A DNA stretch of 58,510 nucleotides, from positions 1 through 58,510 of the forward strand of contig NZ_KB908117.1 in NCBI RefSeq assembly GCF_000382345.1. The letters run 5' to 3'. A model generated the notes under the pieces. That model was given only the letters and a program-made list of their open reading frames with translations, had not been told where the DNA came from and did not search any database. The stretch is from Massilia niastensis DSM 21313. Its GTDB lineage: Bacteria; Pseudomonadota; Gammaproteobacteria; Burkholderiales; Burkholderiaceae_D. Of this stretch, positions 20,201 to 27,518 are shown piece after piece (the first letter of the stretch is position 1; every line of letters begins with the position of its first letter). The position numbers and the translations under genes were made by a program.

Positions 20201-22722
20201 ATGGATCGCTCCTGGCGGACAGCATCACCGGAAGCACCCTGGACAACGGCCTGTCCGGCGATGACGGCAACGACACGATCGCCGCCGGCGCCGGCAATGA
20301 CTGGCTCGACGGCGGCAACGGCAACGATAACCTGCAGGGCGGCGATGGCGACGATGGGCTCACCGGCGGGGCAGGGGCCGACACCATCGACGGCGGCAAC
20401 GGCTACGACCGGGTCAACTATATCAACGACTTCGGCACGACCGTTCCAACTGGCCGCGGCGTGACGGTCAACCTGGCCACCGGTACCGCCACCGACAACT
20501 GGGGACATGCCGACAAGATCGTCGGCATCGAAAACGTAACGGGTTCGCGCCATGCCGACACCATTACCGGCAATGCCGGTCACAACAGCCTGAATGGCGA
20601 TGAAGGCGACGACACGCTCATCGGCGGAGACGGCGACGACTCGCTCACTGGCGGCAACGGCAACGACAAGCTGCAGGGTGGCGCCGGCCGCGACTTCTTC
20701 TACGGCGGGGCCGGCAACGACACGATCGATGGCGGCGCCATTACCGACCTGATCCATTACTTCGACAGCAACACCGTCAACTATTACTCGTCGCTTTCCG
20801 GGGTCATGGTCAACCTCGCGACCGGCAAAGCGTATGATGGGTTCGGCGGCATCGATACCCTGAGCAACATCAATCGCGTGCTTGGCTCCGATTTCGACGA
20901 CGCGCTGACCGGCAGCAGCCGGGCGGTACTGGAGACCTTTGTCGGCGGCAAGGGCGACGACGTCATCAACGGCGGCGCAGTCACCGACCGTTACAACGAT
21001 ACCAACGGCAACCGGCTCCTCTACAGCTCCGCCGAGGCCGCCGTAGTCGTCGACCTGGCGTCCGGCACCGCCACGGGGGGCGCCGGCAACGATACCCTGG
21101 CCAACATCACCCAGGTCTACGGCTCCAGCTTCAACGACACCCTGCGCGGCTCGAATACCGACCTGACCGAGCTGTTCGACGGCGGCGAGGGCGATGACCT
21201 GATCGACGGCCGCGGCGGCGACGACCAGGCGGGTTACTCGAGCTCGTTCGCGGCAGTCAATGTCAATCTGCGCACCGGTATGGCGAGCGACGGCATGGGC
21301 GGCACGGACCGCCTGGTCGACATCGAAGGGGTGCGCGGATCGAGCTTCAACGATACGCTGACTGGCGGCAATCCGGACAATGGCAGCAGCCCGGGTGAAG
21401 GCCTGGAGTTCTTCAGCGGCGAGGCGGGCGACGACTTCATCGATGGCGGCGCAGGCTTCGACCGCGCCGACTACACCACCTCGGCCGCGGCGGTCAGCGT
21501 GGTGCTGGGCGGCACGGTGGATGGCAGCGCCTCGGACGGCTTCGGCGGCGCCGACGTGCTGCGCAACATCGAAGCCGTGCGCGGCTCGTCCTTCGACGAC
21601 ACCCTGACCGGCAGCAACATCGCCACGCTCGAGTCCTTCGAAGGGAAGCGCGGCAATGACACCATCAATGGCATGGGCGGCATCGACCAGGTCGACTACC
21701 GCCATGCGGGCGGTGCGGTCAGCGTCAACCTGACCACCGGCGTGGCCACCGACGGCCAGGGCGGCACCGACAAGCTGTCGAACATCGAATGGGTACGCGG
21801 CTCGATCGCCAACAGCGACAGCCTGATGGGTAATTCGCTGGCCAACCGGCTCGAGGGCCTGGGCGGCAACGACTCGCTCAACGGGGCGGGCGGCGCCGAC
21901 ACCATGATCGGCGGCGACGGCAGCGATACCTATTATGTCGACAACGCCGGCGACGTCGTCACCGAAACCAGTGCGCTGTCGGCGGGCGGCATCGACCTGG
22001 TGGCGACCACGATCAGCTACATCCTGGGCGCGTATGTCGAGAACCTGCGACTGCAGGCGGGCGATATCAACGGCACCGGTAACACGCTGAACAACGTGAT
22101 CTCCGCCGGCGCCGGCCTCAACGCCATCGACGGCGGCGCGGGCATCGACACGGTGTCGTTCGAGTACGCCACCGCCACCGCGACCTCGGGCACGGCCGGC
22201 GTGAACCTGGTCCTCGGCACGGCGGGAGCGCTGTCGACGGCCTCGGGCCTGTCGGGCGCCGATACGGTGAAGAATGTCGAGAACGTGATGGGCTCGAAGT
22301 ACAACGATATCCTGTCCGGAAATTCCGGCGCCAACACGCTGAACGGCAATGCCGGCAACGATAGCCTGAACGGCGGAAGCGGCAACGACGTGCTGACCGG
22401 CGGTGCGGGAGCCGACCTGTTCACCTTCAGTTCGACCCTGAGCAACACCGCCAACCTCGACACGATCACCGACTTCGCCCTGGAAGACACGATCAGGCTG
22501 GAAAACGCCGTGTTCAAGATGCTGACGGCGACCGGCACGCTGGCGGCGGCCAACTTCAAGGTCGGCTCGGCGGCGCTCGATGCCGACGACTACATCCTGT
22601 ACGAAAAGGAAACCGGCTACCTGTACTACGACGCCGACGGCGCCGGCGCCGGCGCCGCGGTCAAGTTCGCGCTCATCGGCGTGAACCTGGCCATCACCAA
22701 CGCCGATTTCACGGTGATCTGA
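17290..22722 (+). CDS. Giant RTX calcium-binding repeat protein with N-terminal DUF4347
   Basis: 1,810 aa. Residues 5 to about 160 form a DUF4347 domain ('EVMFVDPSVAGWESIV', 'IHIVSHGAIGQL', 'ILLYGCDVGQG'). Then come many hemolysin-type nonapeptides (GGxGxDxLx) in blocks, alternating with about fifteen copies of a linker of the form VNLATGTATDNWGNTDTL...GIENVTGS. The last 130 residues resemble the C-terminal end of RTX proteins with a type I secretion signal ('DLFTFSSTL', 'ITDFALEDTIRL', final 'NADFTVI'). No Sec signal is seen. It should be exported by a type I system and fold on calcium outside as an adhesin or S-layer-like protein. The start has 'aaggaga' 5 nt upstream; no transporter genes are near. 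Confidence 0.9.
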   Translation: MRGTREVMFVDPSVAGWESIVGQAGDTVRVVVLDSRQDGLMQIAAALATERGLGAIHIVSHGAIGQLSLGSASVSADNLAQYAATLAQIGLSLSESGDILLYGCDVGQGVAGDRFLQQLSQYTGADVAASTGLTGAAALGGDWELEARVGAVEAASLAAKGYAGTLAIVSGTDGNDRLEGTAGADTVSGGAGDDTLVSSAGDDTLNGGSDGAYGDTVDYSNGSKGVTVNLAAGTATDGWGNTDTLVGIEHITGSNFADNLTGSAGRNWFRPGKGNDAVQGNGGDDVVMYEGGANIINVNLKTGTASGIDIGSDTLGGIRNLHTGLGADIIQLSDLGGYVFARNGDDTVTGGAGNDHVIGGSGNDKINGGAGRDAATYQDEYNHGTGKAITGVGVTVNLVTGVATDNWGDTDTLVDIEDVSGSRFNDTITGNAADNSLNGHQGNDTLIGADGNDWLDGGAGNDNLQGGLGNDGLSGGAGADTIDGGEGAYDSANYGNDYDTTVPLSGLGVTVNLATGTATDNWGNTDQLIGIENVSGSRLADSLTGNAGSNSLNGEGGNDNLQGGLGDDSFTGSAGADRIDGGDGNDYAHYGSDYDTTVPLSGLGVTVNLAAGTAIDNWGNADTLIGIENVTGSRLADSLTGSTGNNNLIGNAGNDTIFAGAGDDWLDGGDGADTLQGDAGRDSFSGSAGNDRLVGGDGQDSATYMNDYGQIPVTGVGVTVNLATGIATDNWGNTDTLAGIEDVTGSRFGDTITGDAANNNLYGHAGTDTIVAGNGDDWLDGGSGNDKLQGGVGTDRMSGGAGNDALDGGDGRDSADYWSDYRDDGTNTGLGVKVNLATGAATDNFGNTDTLTGIEDVAGSRFADTITGSAADNNLWGRAGNDTIAAGDGNDWLDGEDGSDSLQGGAGDDGLTGGAGADTINGGDGRDRVHYRNDYGALPVTGVGVTVNLATGAATDNWGNADKLSGIEDVHGSLLADSITGSTLDNGLSGDDGNDTIAAGAGNDWLDGGNGNDNLQGGDGDDGLTGGAGADTIDGGNGYDRVNYINDFGTTVPTGRGVTVNLATGTATDNWGHADKIVGIENVTGSRHADTITGNAGHNSLNGDEGDDTLIGGDGDDSLTGGNGNDKLQGGAGRDFFYGGAGNDTIDGGAITDLIHYFDSNTVNYYSSLSGVMVNLATGKAYDGFGGIDTLSNINRVLGSDFDDALTGSSRAVLETFVGGKGDDVINGGAVTDRYNDTNGNRLLYSSAEAAVVVDLASGTATGGAGNDTLANITQVYGSSFNDTLRGSNTDLTELFDGGEGDDLIDGRGGDDQAGYSSSFAAVNVNLRTGMASDGMGGTDRLVDIEGVRGSSFNDTLTGGNPDNGSSPGEGLEFFSGEAGDDFIDGGAGFDRADYTTSAAAVSVVLGGTVDGSASDGFGGADVLRNIEAVRGSSFDDTLTGSNIATLESFEGKRGNDTINGMGGIDQVDYRHAGGAVSVNLTTGVATDGQGGTDKLSNIEWVRGSIANSDSLMGNSLANRLEGLGGNDSLNGAGGADTMIGGDGSDTYYVDNAGDVVTETSALSAGGIDLVATTISYILGAYVENLRLQAGDINGTGNTLNNVISAGAGLNAIDGGAGIDTVSFEYATATATSGTAGVNLVLGTAGALSTASGLSGADTVKNVENVMGSKYNDILSGNSGANTLNGNAGNDSLNGGSGNDVLTGGAGADLFTFSSTLSNTANLDTITDFALEDTIRLENAVFKMLTATGTLAAANFKVGSAALDADDYILYEKETGYLYYDADGAGAGAAVKFALIGVNLAITNADFTVI
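18466..20800 (+). repeat. Tandem 339-342 bp coding repeats in the RTX gene
   Basis: The 'ggcgtgacggtcaac' block recurs at 18466, 18811, 19099, 19438, 19780, 20119 and 20458. Spacings are 345, 288, 339, 342, 339 and 339 bp, i.e. 113-114 codons, with one unit shorter by about 17 codons. Copies are similar but not identical in DNA. Confidence 0.9.
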
Positions 22723-22733
22723 CCAGGCAGGCG

Positions 22734-22758
22734 TGCGCCCCTGTTTCCCGGGGGCGCA
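22734..22758 (+). terminator. GC-rich hairpin behind the RTX gene
   Basis: tgcgcccc (22734-22741) pairs with ggggcgca (22751-22758), 12 nt after the stop. No T run follows, so it may act as a 3' stabiliser or a weak terminator. Confidence 0.45.
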
Positions 22759-22859
22759 TCGCCAGCCAGGCAACAATCTTGTTATTTTTGTGGCAAAGCA
22801 TCCCCTGAAACCCTATGATTGTCAGTCAGGCTTGTCGAGTCGATACTGGAGAGGGTCCA

Positions 22860-23192
22860 ATGAAGCGCATTTCCTGTTTCCTGGCAGGTCTCTGCCTCCT
22901 GGCGGGCATGTCTTCCGCCATGGCGCAGCACATCGAGCTCAATTCTCCCTATGCAATCGAGAACTGCAGGGCCGGATGCTACCTGGTGAACAAGGCCGAG
23001 CCCATCTACTATGGAACGATCGCCCGCACCTACCGGATCTGCAGCGCCGACAACCAGGGCGGCGTGATCAGCGTCGACGGCCGGACCATGCGGATTCCCG
23101 GCACGGCGGGGAACGTGCGCTCATGCCGGGATATCCATGCGCTCAGCATTTCACTGACCGAAGGCGTGGTCGCCGTCGGCCTGCTGCCGTAG
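22860..23192 (+). CDS. Small secreted protein of unknown function
   Basis: 110 aa with a clear signal peptide (cut near 'SAMAQ', residue 23). The mature part has four cysteines (in 'ENCRAGCYL', 'YRICSA' and 'RSCRD'), which may form two disulfides. I recognise no family. The ATG follows 'gagaggg'; an earlier in-frame ATG at 22815 would bury the signal peptide. It stands alone and faces the convergent membrane protein gene. Confidence 0.6.
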   Translation: MKRISCFLAGLCLLAGMSSAMAQHIELNSPYAIENCRAGCYLVNKAEPIYYGTIARTYRICSADNQGGVISVDGRTMRIPGTAGNVRSCRDIHALSISLTEGVVAVGLLP

Positions 23193-23214
23193 ACGACCGC
23201 TGCGCACCCGGTCG

Positions 23215-23643
23215 TCAGCAGTAGATCGAGACGCCGCAGGCGGCGCTCGCCGCCATCCAGTACGACATCAGCAGGGACAGCCCGACGGCGCCGAGATAGC
23301 GGTTCTCGTGCGAAGTCAGCGCCAGCGCCGACAGCACCGGGTAGGCCAGGTGGGTGACCAGCATGAGGGTGCTCAGGCCTTCCGATTCCGGATCGCCGAA
23401 GGCGAGCATGCAGGCGCCCAGGATCGGGATCGCCGCCAGCAGCCCGACTCCATTGATCGCGCCGAAGACCAGGCTCTTCGACGTCTCGACAAACTGCTCG
23501 TAATCCATCGAGGTCTCCAGTGATTCCCGGATCAAGCCACCGGAAGCCGCTGCGATCAATCGCCGGGCGCCGCGGTACCGCTCCTTGATACCGCGGGGTG
23601 CAGGATCCGAGTCCGCATGCTGGAGAGGTGTATCCGCCATCAT
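23215..23643 (-). CDS. Small membrane protein of unknown function
   Basis: 142 aa. A polar N-terminal third is followed by three hydrophobic segments ('VFGAINGVGLLAAIPILGAC', 'STLMLVTHLAYPVLSALAL' and 'YLGAVGLSLLMSYWMAASAA'). No family recognised. Its ATG overlaps the stop of the TIGR03118 gene (ATGA), so the two are translationally coupled; a second ATG codon follows at once. Confidence 0.6.
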   Translation of the reverse strand: MMADTPLQHADSDPAPRGIKERYRGARRLIAAASGGLIRESLETSMDYEQFVETSKSLVFGAINGVGLLAAIPILGACMLAFGDPESEGLSTLMLVTHLAYPVLSALALTSHENRYLGAVGLSLLMSYWMAASAACGVSIYC

Positions 23644-24764
23644 TGCAACTGGATCCTCCCGTACATGCCGCGTGCGCCATTGCCCGGACCTGCAGTGAAG
23701 AACAGGGCATTGCGCGGCTGGGCCTGGACGCCATTGCCGAAGGCGATGCCGTACAGGCCGTCGATCGCGATCGGCGTGCGGTCGCTCCTGCTGATGACAC
23801 CGACCAGCTTGCCGTCGTGCGGGCTGAAGGCATGGATCCTGCCGTCGCCGCGGTTGGCCACCAGCAGCATGTTGCTGAAATCGCCGAAATCGGCCGGCGC
23901 GATCGTCATCCCCCAGGGGGCGTTCAGGACATTGCGGGGATCGACCAGGCGTCCGATGAAGGCGCCGCCGGTCGAGAACACGTTGATCAGGCCCAGGCCC
24001 GCGCCCGCCACGACGTCGGTGCCGTTCGCGGCGCGCTGCGCATAGCTCACGTACACGCGCTCGCCCACCGCCTGTATCCCGTAGGGCGCATAGTTGGCCG
24101 GCAGGCCGGGATCGACGAAGCCGCCGCCGGGCAAGGTCACGCGCTGGAAGGTGGCGTCATACACGTCGACCCCGCCGCGCCGGAAGTCGGTCGCATAGAT
24201 GAAGTTCGCGCCCGAGGAAGCGCCGATCGCCAGGCCCTTGTAGACCGCGCCGTTGGCGCCGGTGTCGACCGCCGTCACCGCATTGGTGCGGTTGACCGCC
24301 GGCGACCAGCCGGAGATGGTGCCGCCTTCGCCGGCGAAGATGAAGGGGCTGGCGCCGGTGACGCCGTTCTGGGCCACCCGGAAGTCCTGGCTGCCGTTGA
24401 AGACGATGCCGGTCGGCCTGGCGGCGCCGCCGGTCCCGGCGGGTATCGCCACGATCAGGGTCTGCGGCACGCCATTGCCGTCGTACAGGGTGGAGGTCGA
24501 GCTGCCCTGGTTCGACACCCAGACGAAACCGGTCGGGTTGAAGGCGATGCCCCAGGCGTTGACCAGCCTCGGATCGGTGTTCGGGGCGCCGCCGGCGGCC
24601 TCCGTCACCAGGGTGGTGCTGGCGAAGGTGCTGTTCACGGTGGGCGGCATGACGATCTTGTCGTCATCGTCGTCGTCGCCACCGCAGGAAACCACTGCGA
24701 CGGCGAGACCGACACCGATCAGGCCTGCCTTGAGCCAGGCGGCCGCTCTTTGATGGATGCGCAT
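23640..24764 (-). CDS. TIGR03118 family beta-propeller lipoprotein
   Basis: 374 aa. A signal peptide ends in a lipobox-like 'VVSC' (Cys27) followed by 'GGDDDDDD', an acidic tether. The remaining part has repeated NHL/beta-propeller-like strands ('LVNAWGIAFNPTGFVWVSNQ', 'YKGLAIGASSGANFIYATDF', 'LNAPWGMTIAPADFGDFSNM', 'IDGLYGIAFGNG') that match the TIGR03118 family. Function unknown; predicted to be anchored at the outer or inner membrane facing the periplasm. It is followed, with a 4-nt overlap, by the small membrane protein. Confidence 0.85.
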   Translation of the reverse strand: MRIHQRAAAWLKAGLIGVGLAVAVVSCGGDDDDDDKIVMPPTVNSTFASTTLVTEAAGGAPNTDPRLVNAWGIAFNPTGFVWVSNQGSSTSTLYDGNGVPQTLIVAIPAGTGGAARPTGIVFNGSQDFRVAQNGVTGASPFIFAGEGGTISGWSPAVNRTNAVTAVDTGANGAVYKGLAIGASSGANFIYATDFRRGGVDVYDATFQRVTLPGGGFVDPGLPANYAPYGIQAVGERVYVSYAQRAANGTDVVAGAGLGLINVFSTGGAFIGRLVDPRNVLNAPWGMTIAPADFGDFSNMLLVANRGDGRIHAFSPHDGKLVGVISRSDRTPIAIDGLYGIAFGNGVQAQPRNALFFTAGPGNGARGMYGRIQLQ

Positions 24765-24838
24765 GATTGCTCCTGTCAGGTGGGGGAAGACTGAACGTTA
24801 ATTCCGCCCGGGGCCCGAAAGGTTCAATCGGAGCGCCT

Positions 24839-25603
24839 TCAAAAGGCGACGCTGACGCTGGCCGCCAGCGCCCGCGCGCGCCGGGCGCCGCTGCCTGCTT
24901 CCCTCTGGCGCGCCAGCCAGGCCAGCTGGAAGCTGGCGTCGCCGGCGTCGAAGGCGAGCGCGAGGCGCAGGTCGACGCGCCCGCTCGGGCCGCCGCCGTA
25001 GCCGCCAAGCCGGCGCAGGTAGCCGGCATGGCCGACCAGCCGCAGCCGTTCGCCGAGCGGATGAAAGCCGTTCCATTCCAGATAGGCGCTGCGGCCGGCG
25101 CCGTAGTAGTCCGGCGAGAAGTAAGCCCTGACATTGGCGCGCACGGACGCCAGGCCGGCGTGGAACTCGTGGTAGTCGTAGCGGGAGTCGTGCACGAATG
25201 CCGTCCGGCTGACGCCGGCGTCCCAGCTCAGGCCCGAGGCCAGCCTGCGGGCGTAGCCGGCATAGGCGATCAGCTGGGCCCGCGACGGACTGGACGCCAT
25301 CGACACCCGCGCCGCGAAGCCGCCCGCATACCAGCCGGCGGGGCTGTCGTAGTCGATGCGCAGCTGCGCCGAGGGGCGTCCCTCGCTGAGGGACAGGCCG
25401 CGCACGGAATATTCGGACACCAGGGACAGGTTGGCGCCGGGCTGGGCCTGCGCCATGCAGGACGCCGTCAGCAGGGCGGCGGCAAGGCAGCCGCGCGCGA
25501 CGAGATGGTGCCCGCGGCCTTGCCGGTCGATGCTTCGCCCGCGCAGTATCCCGGCGCCGGCTGCCGGAGGGAAGGGGGGGACAAGGCGGAGCGCAGGGAG
25601 CAT
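24839..25603 (-). CDS. TorF/TIGR02001-like outer membrane beta-barrel protein
   Basis: About 254 aa. After a secretion signal ending 'LLTASCMAQAQ', the protein shows TIGR02001 features: 'NLSLVSEYSVRGLSLSEGRP', 'SPAGWYAGGFAA', regular amphipathic strands, and a terminal aromatic residue ('SVAF') typical of outer membrane barrels. The start is uncertain: ATGs at 25603 and 25645 both give an unusually long N-region, neither has a ribosome site, and either overlaps the end of the subtilase gene by 130-180 bp in another frame. A length change in the seven-G tract at 25574-25580 would alter this picture. Confidence 0.65.
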   Translation of the reverse strand: MLPALRLVPPFPPAAGAGILRGRSIDRQGRGHHLVARGCLAAALLTASCMAQAQPGANLSLVSEYSVRGLSLSEGRPSAQLRIDYDSPAGWYAGGFAARVSMASSPSRAQLIAYAGYARRLASGLSWDAGVSRTAFVHDSRYDYHEFHAGLASVRANVRAYFSPDYYGAGRSAYLEWNGFHPLGERLRLVGHAGYLRRLGGYGGGPSGRVDLRLALAFDAGDASFQLAWLARQREAGSGARRARALAASVSVAF

Positions 25604-26859
25604 GGGCAGACGCAGGTTCCGGCGGCACGCGCCAGCAGCGCGCATGTGTCCATACTACCAGCTAACCCACCCTTGCGGCCCCGCTCTGCGGTATCGTGCT
25701 GCGCGGCCAGGCGCGCCTGCTCGCGCAGCGTCTGGTGCAGCACGGGCGCGCTGGCGCCGGGACGCAGCTCGACCAGCAGCGCGGCCAGTCCGCTGACGTG
25801 GGCCGCCGCATACGACGAGCCGGACACGAAGCCCCAGCGCCCGCCGGGCAGGCTGGTCGGGATATCGGTGCCGGGCGCGGCGATGGCGCCATGGGCTGCC
25901 GCGGGGGCGGCGGCGCTGGCCGCGATCACCCCGGGATGGGAGGCGGGAAACCCGCCCGCGGGGCGCTGCGGATCGATGGCGCCCACCACCAGCACGCCGC
26001 GCGCCAGCGCCGCGTCCAGCAAGGCCTGCAGCAGGCGGTCCGGCGGGCCGCCCAGGCTCAGGTTGATGATGCGCGCCTCATGCATCAGCGCAAAATTGAT
26101 GGCCTTGCCCAGCGTAAAACTGCTGCAGCGGGCCGGCTTGCCCTCGGTCTCCCAGCAGGCGCGCAGCGCCATCAGGCGGGCGTCGGGTGCGATCCCGGCG
26201 ATGCCGACGCCATTGTCGCGGCGCGCCGCGATGACGCCGGCGACCGCGGTGCCGTGCGCCTCGGCCACGGTGGCGCCAGCGTCGACCAGGTTCTCGTGCA
26301 GCGCGACCTGTCCGGCCAGGTCGGGGTGCTCGAGGTCGATCCCGCTGTCGATGACCGCCACCGTCACCTTGCGGCCGGTGCTGGCGCGGTGCAGCTCGGC
26401 GAGGCGCCAGTCGCGCGCCGCCGGCTGCAGGCGGAACAGCGGGTCGCCACCCTCCAGGCCCTGGAACAGGGAGACCGGCTGCGCCCACTCCACGCGCGGG
26501 TCGCGCGCCAGGGCCGCGAGCACGGGTTCGATCGGCTCCTTGCCGGCCCACTCCATCACGTAGCAGTCGACGCCGATGACCGGCATCGGCCAGTTGCTCA
26601 CCAGCTTCAGGCCATGGGTGCGCGCCAGCTCGAGCGCCACCCGGCGCCGAGCCGCCTGGCCGCCATCGTTGGGGTAATTGCTGCCGTAGGCGGCGTCGGG
26701 CCGGTAATGCTGGGGCGGCAGACGCAGCATCACCAGCACCTGGCGGGCCACCGCGGCCTGCTCGGCATCGAGCGTCGCCTGCGGCGCGGGAAAGCCGGCG
26801 CGCGCCGCCGCGCAGGCGGCCGCGCACAGCAGCACGACGGCGCAGAGGAAGGCTTTCAC
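25468..26859 (-). CDS. S8 subtilisin-like serine protease with I9-like propeptide
   Basis: 463 aa, exported (signal peptide to about residue 20). Residues 40-132 look like a subtilase propeptide ('VLVMLRLPP', 'VIGVDCYVMEWAG', 'ALARDPRVEWAQP'). The catalytic domain has Asp171 ('VIDSGID'), His202 ('AHGTAVAGVIAA') and Ser349 ('SGSSYAAAHVSGLAALL'). The usual Pro of the Ser motif is Ala. GTG start, overlapping the anti-sigma stop (GTGA). After about residue 420 ('TCVCPC') the sequence is low in order and overlaps the next gene in another frame, so the true end may be shorter. A role in cutting or titrating the neighbouring anti-sigma factor is an inference. Confidence 0.85.
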   Translation of the reverse strand: MKAFLCAVVLLCAAACAAARAGFPAPQATLDAEQAAVARQVLVMLRLPPQHYRPDAAYGSNYPNDGGQAARRRVALELARTHGLKLVSNWPMPVIGVDCYVMEWAGKEPIEPVLAALARDPRVEWAQPVSLFQGLEGGDPLFRLQPAARDWRLAELHRASTGRKVTVAVIDSGIDLEHPDLAGQVALHENLVDAGATVAEAHGTAVAGVIAARRDNGVGIAGIAPDARLMALRACWETEGKPARCSSFTLGKAINFALMHEARIINLSLGGPPDRLLQALLDAALARGVLVVGAIDPQRPAGGFPASHPGVIAASAAAPAAAHGAIAAPGTDIPTSLPGGRWGFVSGSSYAAAHVSGLAALLVELRPGASAPVLHQTLREQARLAAQHDTAERGRKGGLAGSMDTCALLARAAGTCVCPCSLRSALSPPSLRQPAPGYCAGEASTGKAAGTISSRAAALPPPC

Positions 26860-27518
26860 GGCTGCTTCCCGCCGGCGAGCGGTTCGGCCAGCACCACCGC
26901 CGGCTCGGCGCGCAGGCGCGCCAGCGCAGGGGCGAGCGCGCCGCCCGGCACCGTGGCCAGGTAGGCATCGGTCGTGGTCGGGCCGTCGACGATGCGCACG
27001 CCGCTGGCGCGCACGATGCGGCGCAGCTCGCGTTCCGGGGTATCCGGACGGAAGACCAGCACCAGGTCGGGCAGGCTCGCCGCGCCGGCCCCGAGGGCGC
27101 GATAGGCATCCTTGTCCACTGGCGCAGGCGCCAGCAGCAGGCCGGCCAGCAGCGCGATCACGCCGAACTGGGCCGTCGCCACCCAGCGCAGCCAGTGGCC
27201 GTCGTTGGCGGCCAGGCGCCGGCGCCAGCGCCGCAGCAGCGTGACCGGCGCCGGCGCCAGGGCCGCCGCGGGCGGATCGAGCGCCGGCAGCAGGCGCGCC
27301 AGCGCGCGTTCCGGGTCGCACTCCGGCTCGGGCCGGGACGCCGCCGCGCGCATGCCGCGCAGCAGGTCGAGGTCGGCGCGGCACTGCGCGCAGTCTTGCA
27401 GGTGGCGCTCGACCAGGTCGCGCTCGGCGCTGGCCAGCGTTCCGTTCAGCAGCCAGGGCAGGGCTTCCTGGGCCGCCCGGTGCGCATCCTGTCCGGCCAT
27501 GCCGGCATGCGGGCTCAT
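26856..27518 (-). CDS. Zinc-finger anti-sigma factor with propeptide-like outer domain
   Basis: 220 aa. The N-terminal ZAS/zf-HC2 part carries His39-x3-Cys43-x2-Cys46 ('HLQDCAQC'), which binds zinc and clamps ECF sigma factors. One membrane helix lies at about 112-130, and an outer domain at about 150-215. That domain ('LVLVFRPDTPERELRRIV', 'DAYLATVPGG', 'LARLRAEPAVVLAEPL') follows the beta-alpha-beta pattern of subtilase I9 propeptides. The ATG overlaps the sigma factor stop (ATGA) and the stop overlaps the protease GTG (GTGA), so the three products are made together. A longer reading back into the sigma gene was rejected. Confidence 0.85.
   Translation of the reverse strand: MSPHAGMAGQDAHRAAQEALPWLLNGTLASAERDLVERHLQDCAQCRADLDLLRGMRAAASRPEPECDPERALARLLPALDPPAAALAPAPVTLLRRWRRRLAANDGHWLRWVATAQFGVIALLAGLLLAPAPVDKDAYRALGAGAASLPDLVLVFRPDTPERELRRIVRASGVRIVDGPTTTDAYLATVPGGALAPALARLRAEPAVVLAEPLAGGKQP

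Noticed and set aside
18466..20800. CRISPR-like array
   Set aside because: The repeats are 339-342 bp coding units within one reading frame, not short repeats with spacers.
17101..22776. A 1,891-codon open frame on the minus strand across the RTX gene
   Set aside because: It is the mirror of the repetitive RTX coding sequence; GC-rich codon bias keeps it open, and its product is Val/Ala/Gly/Arg repeats without domain features.
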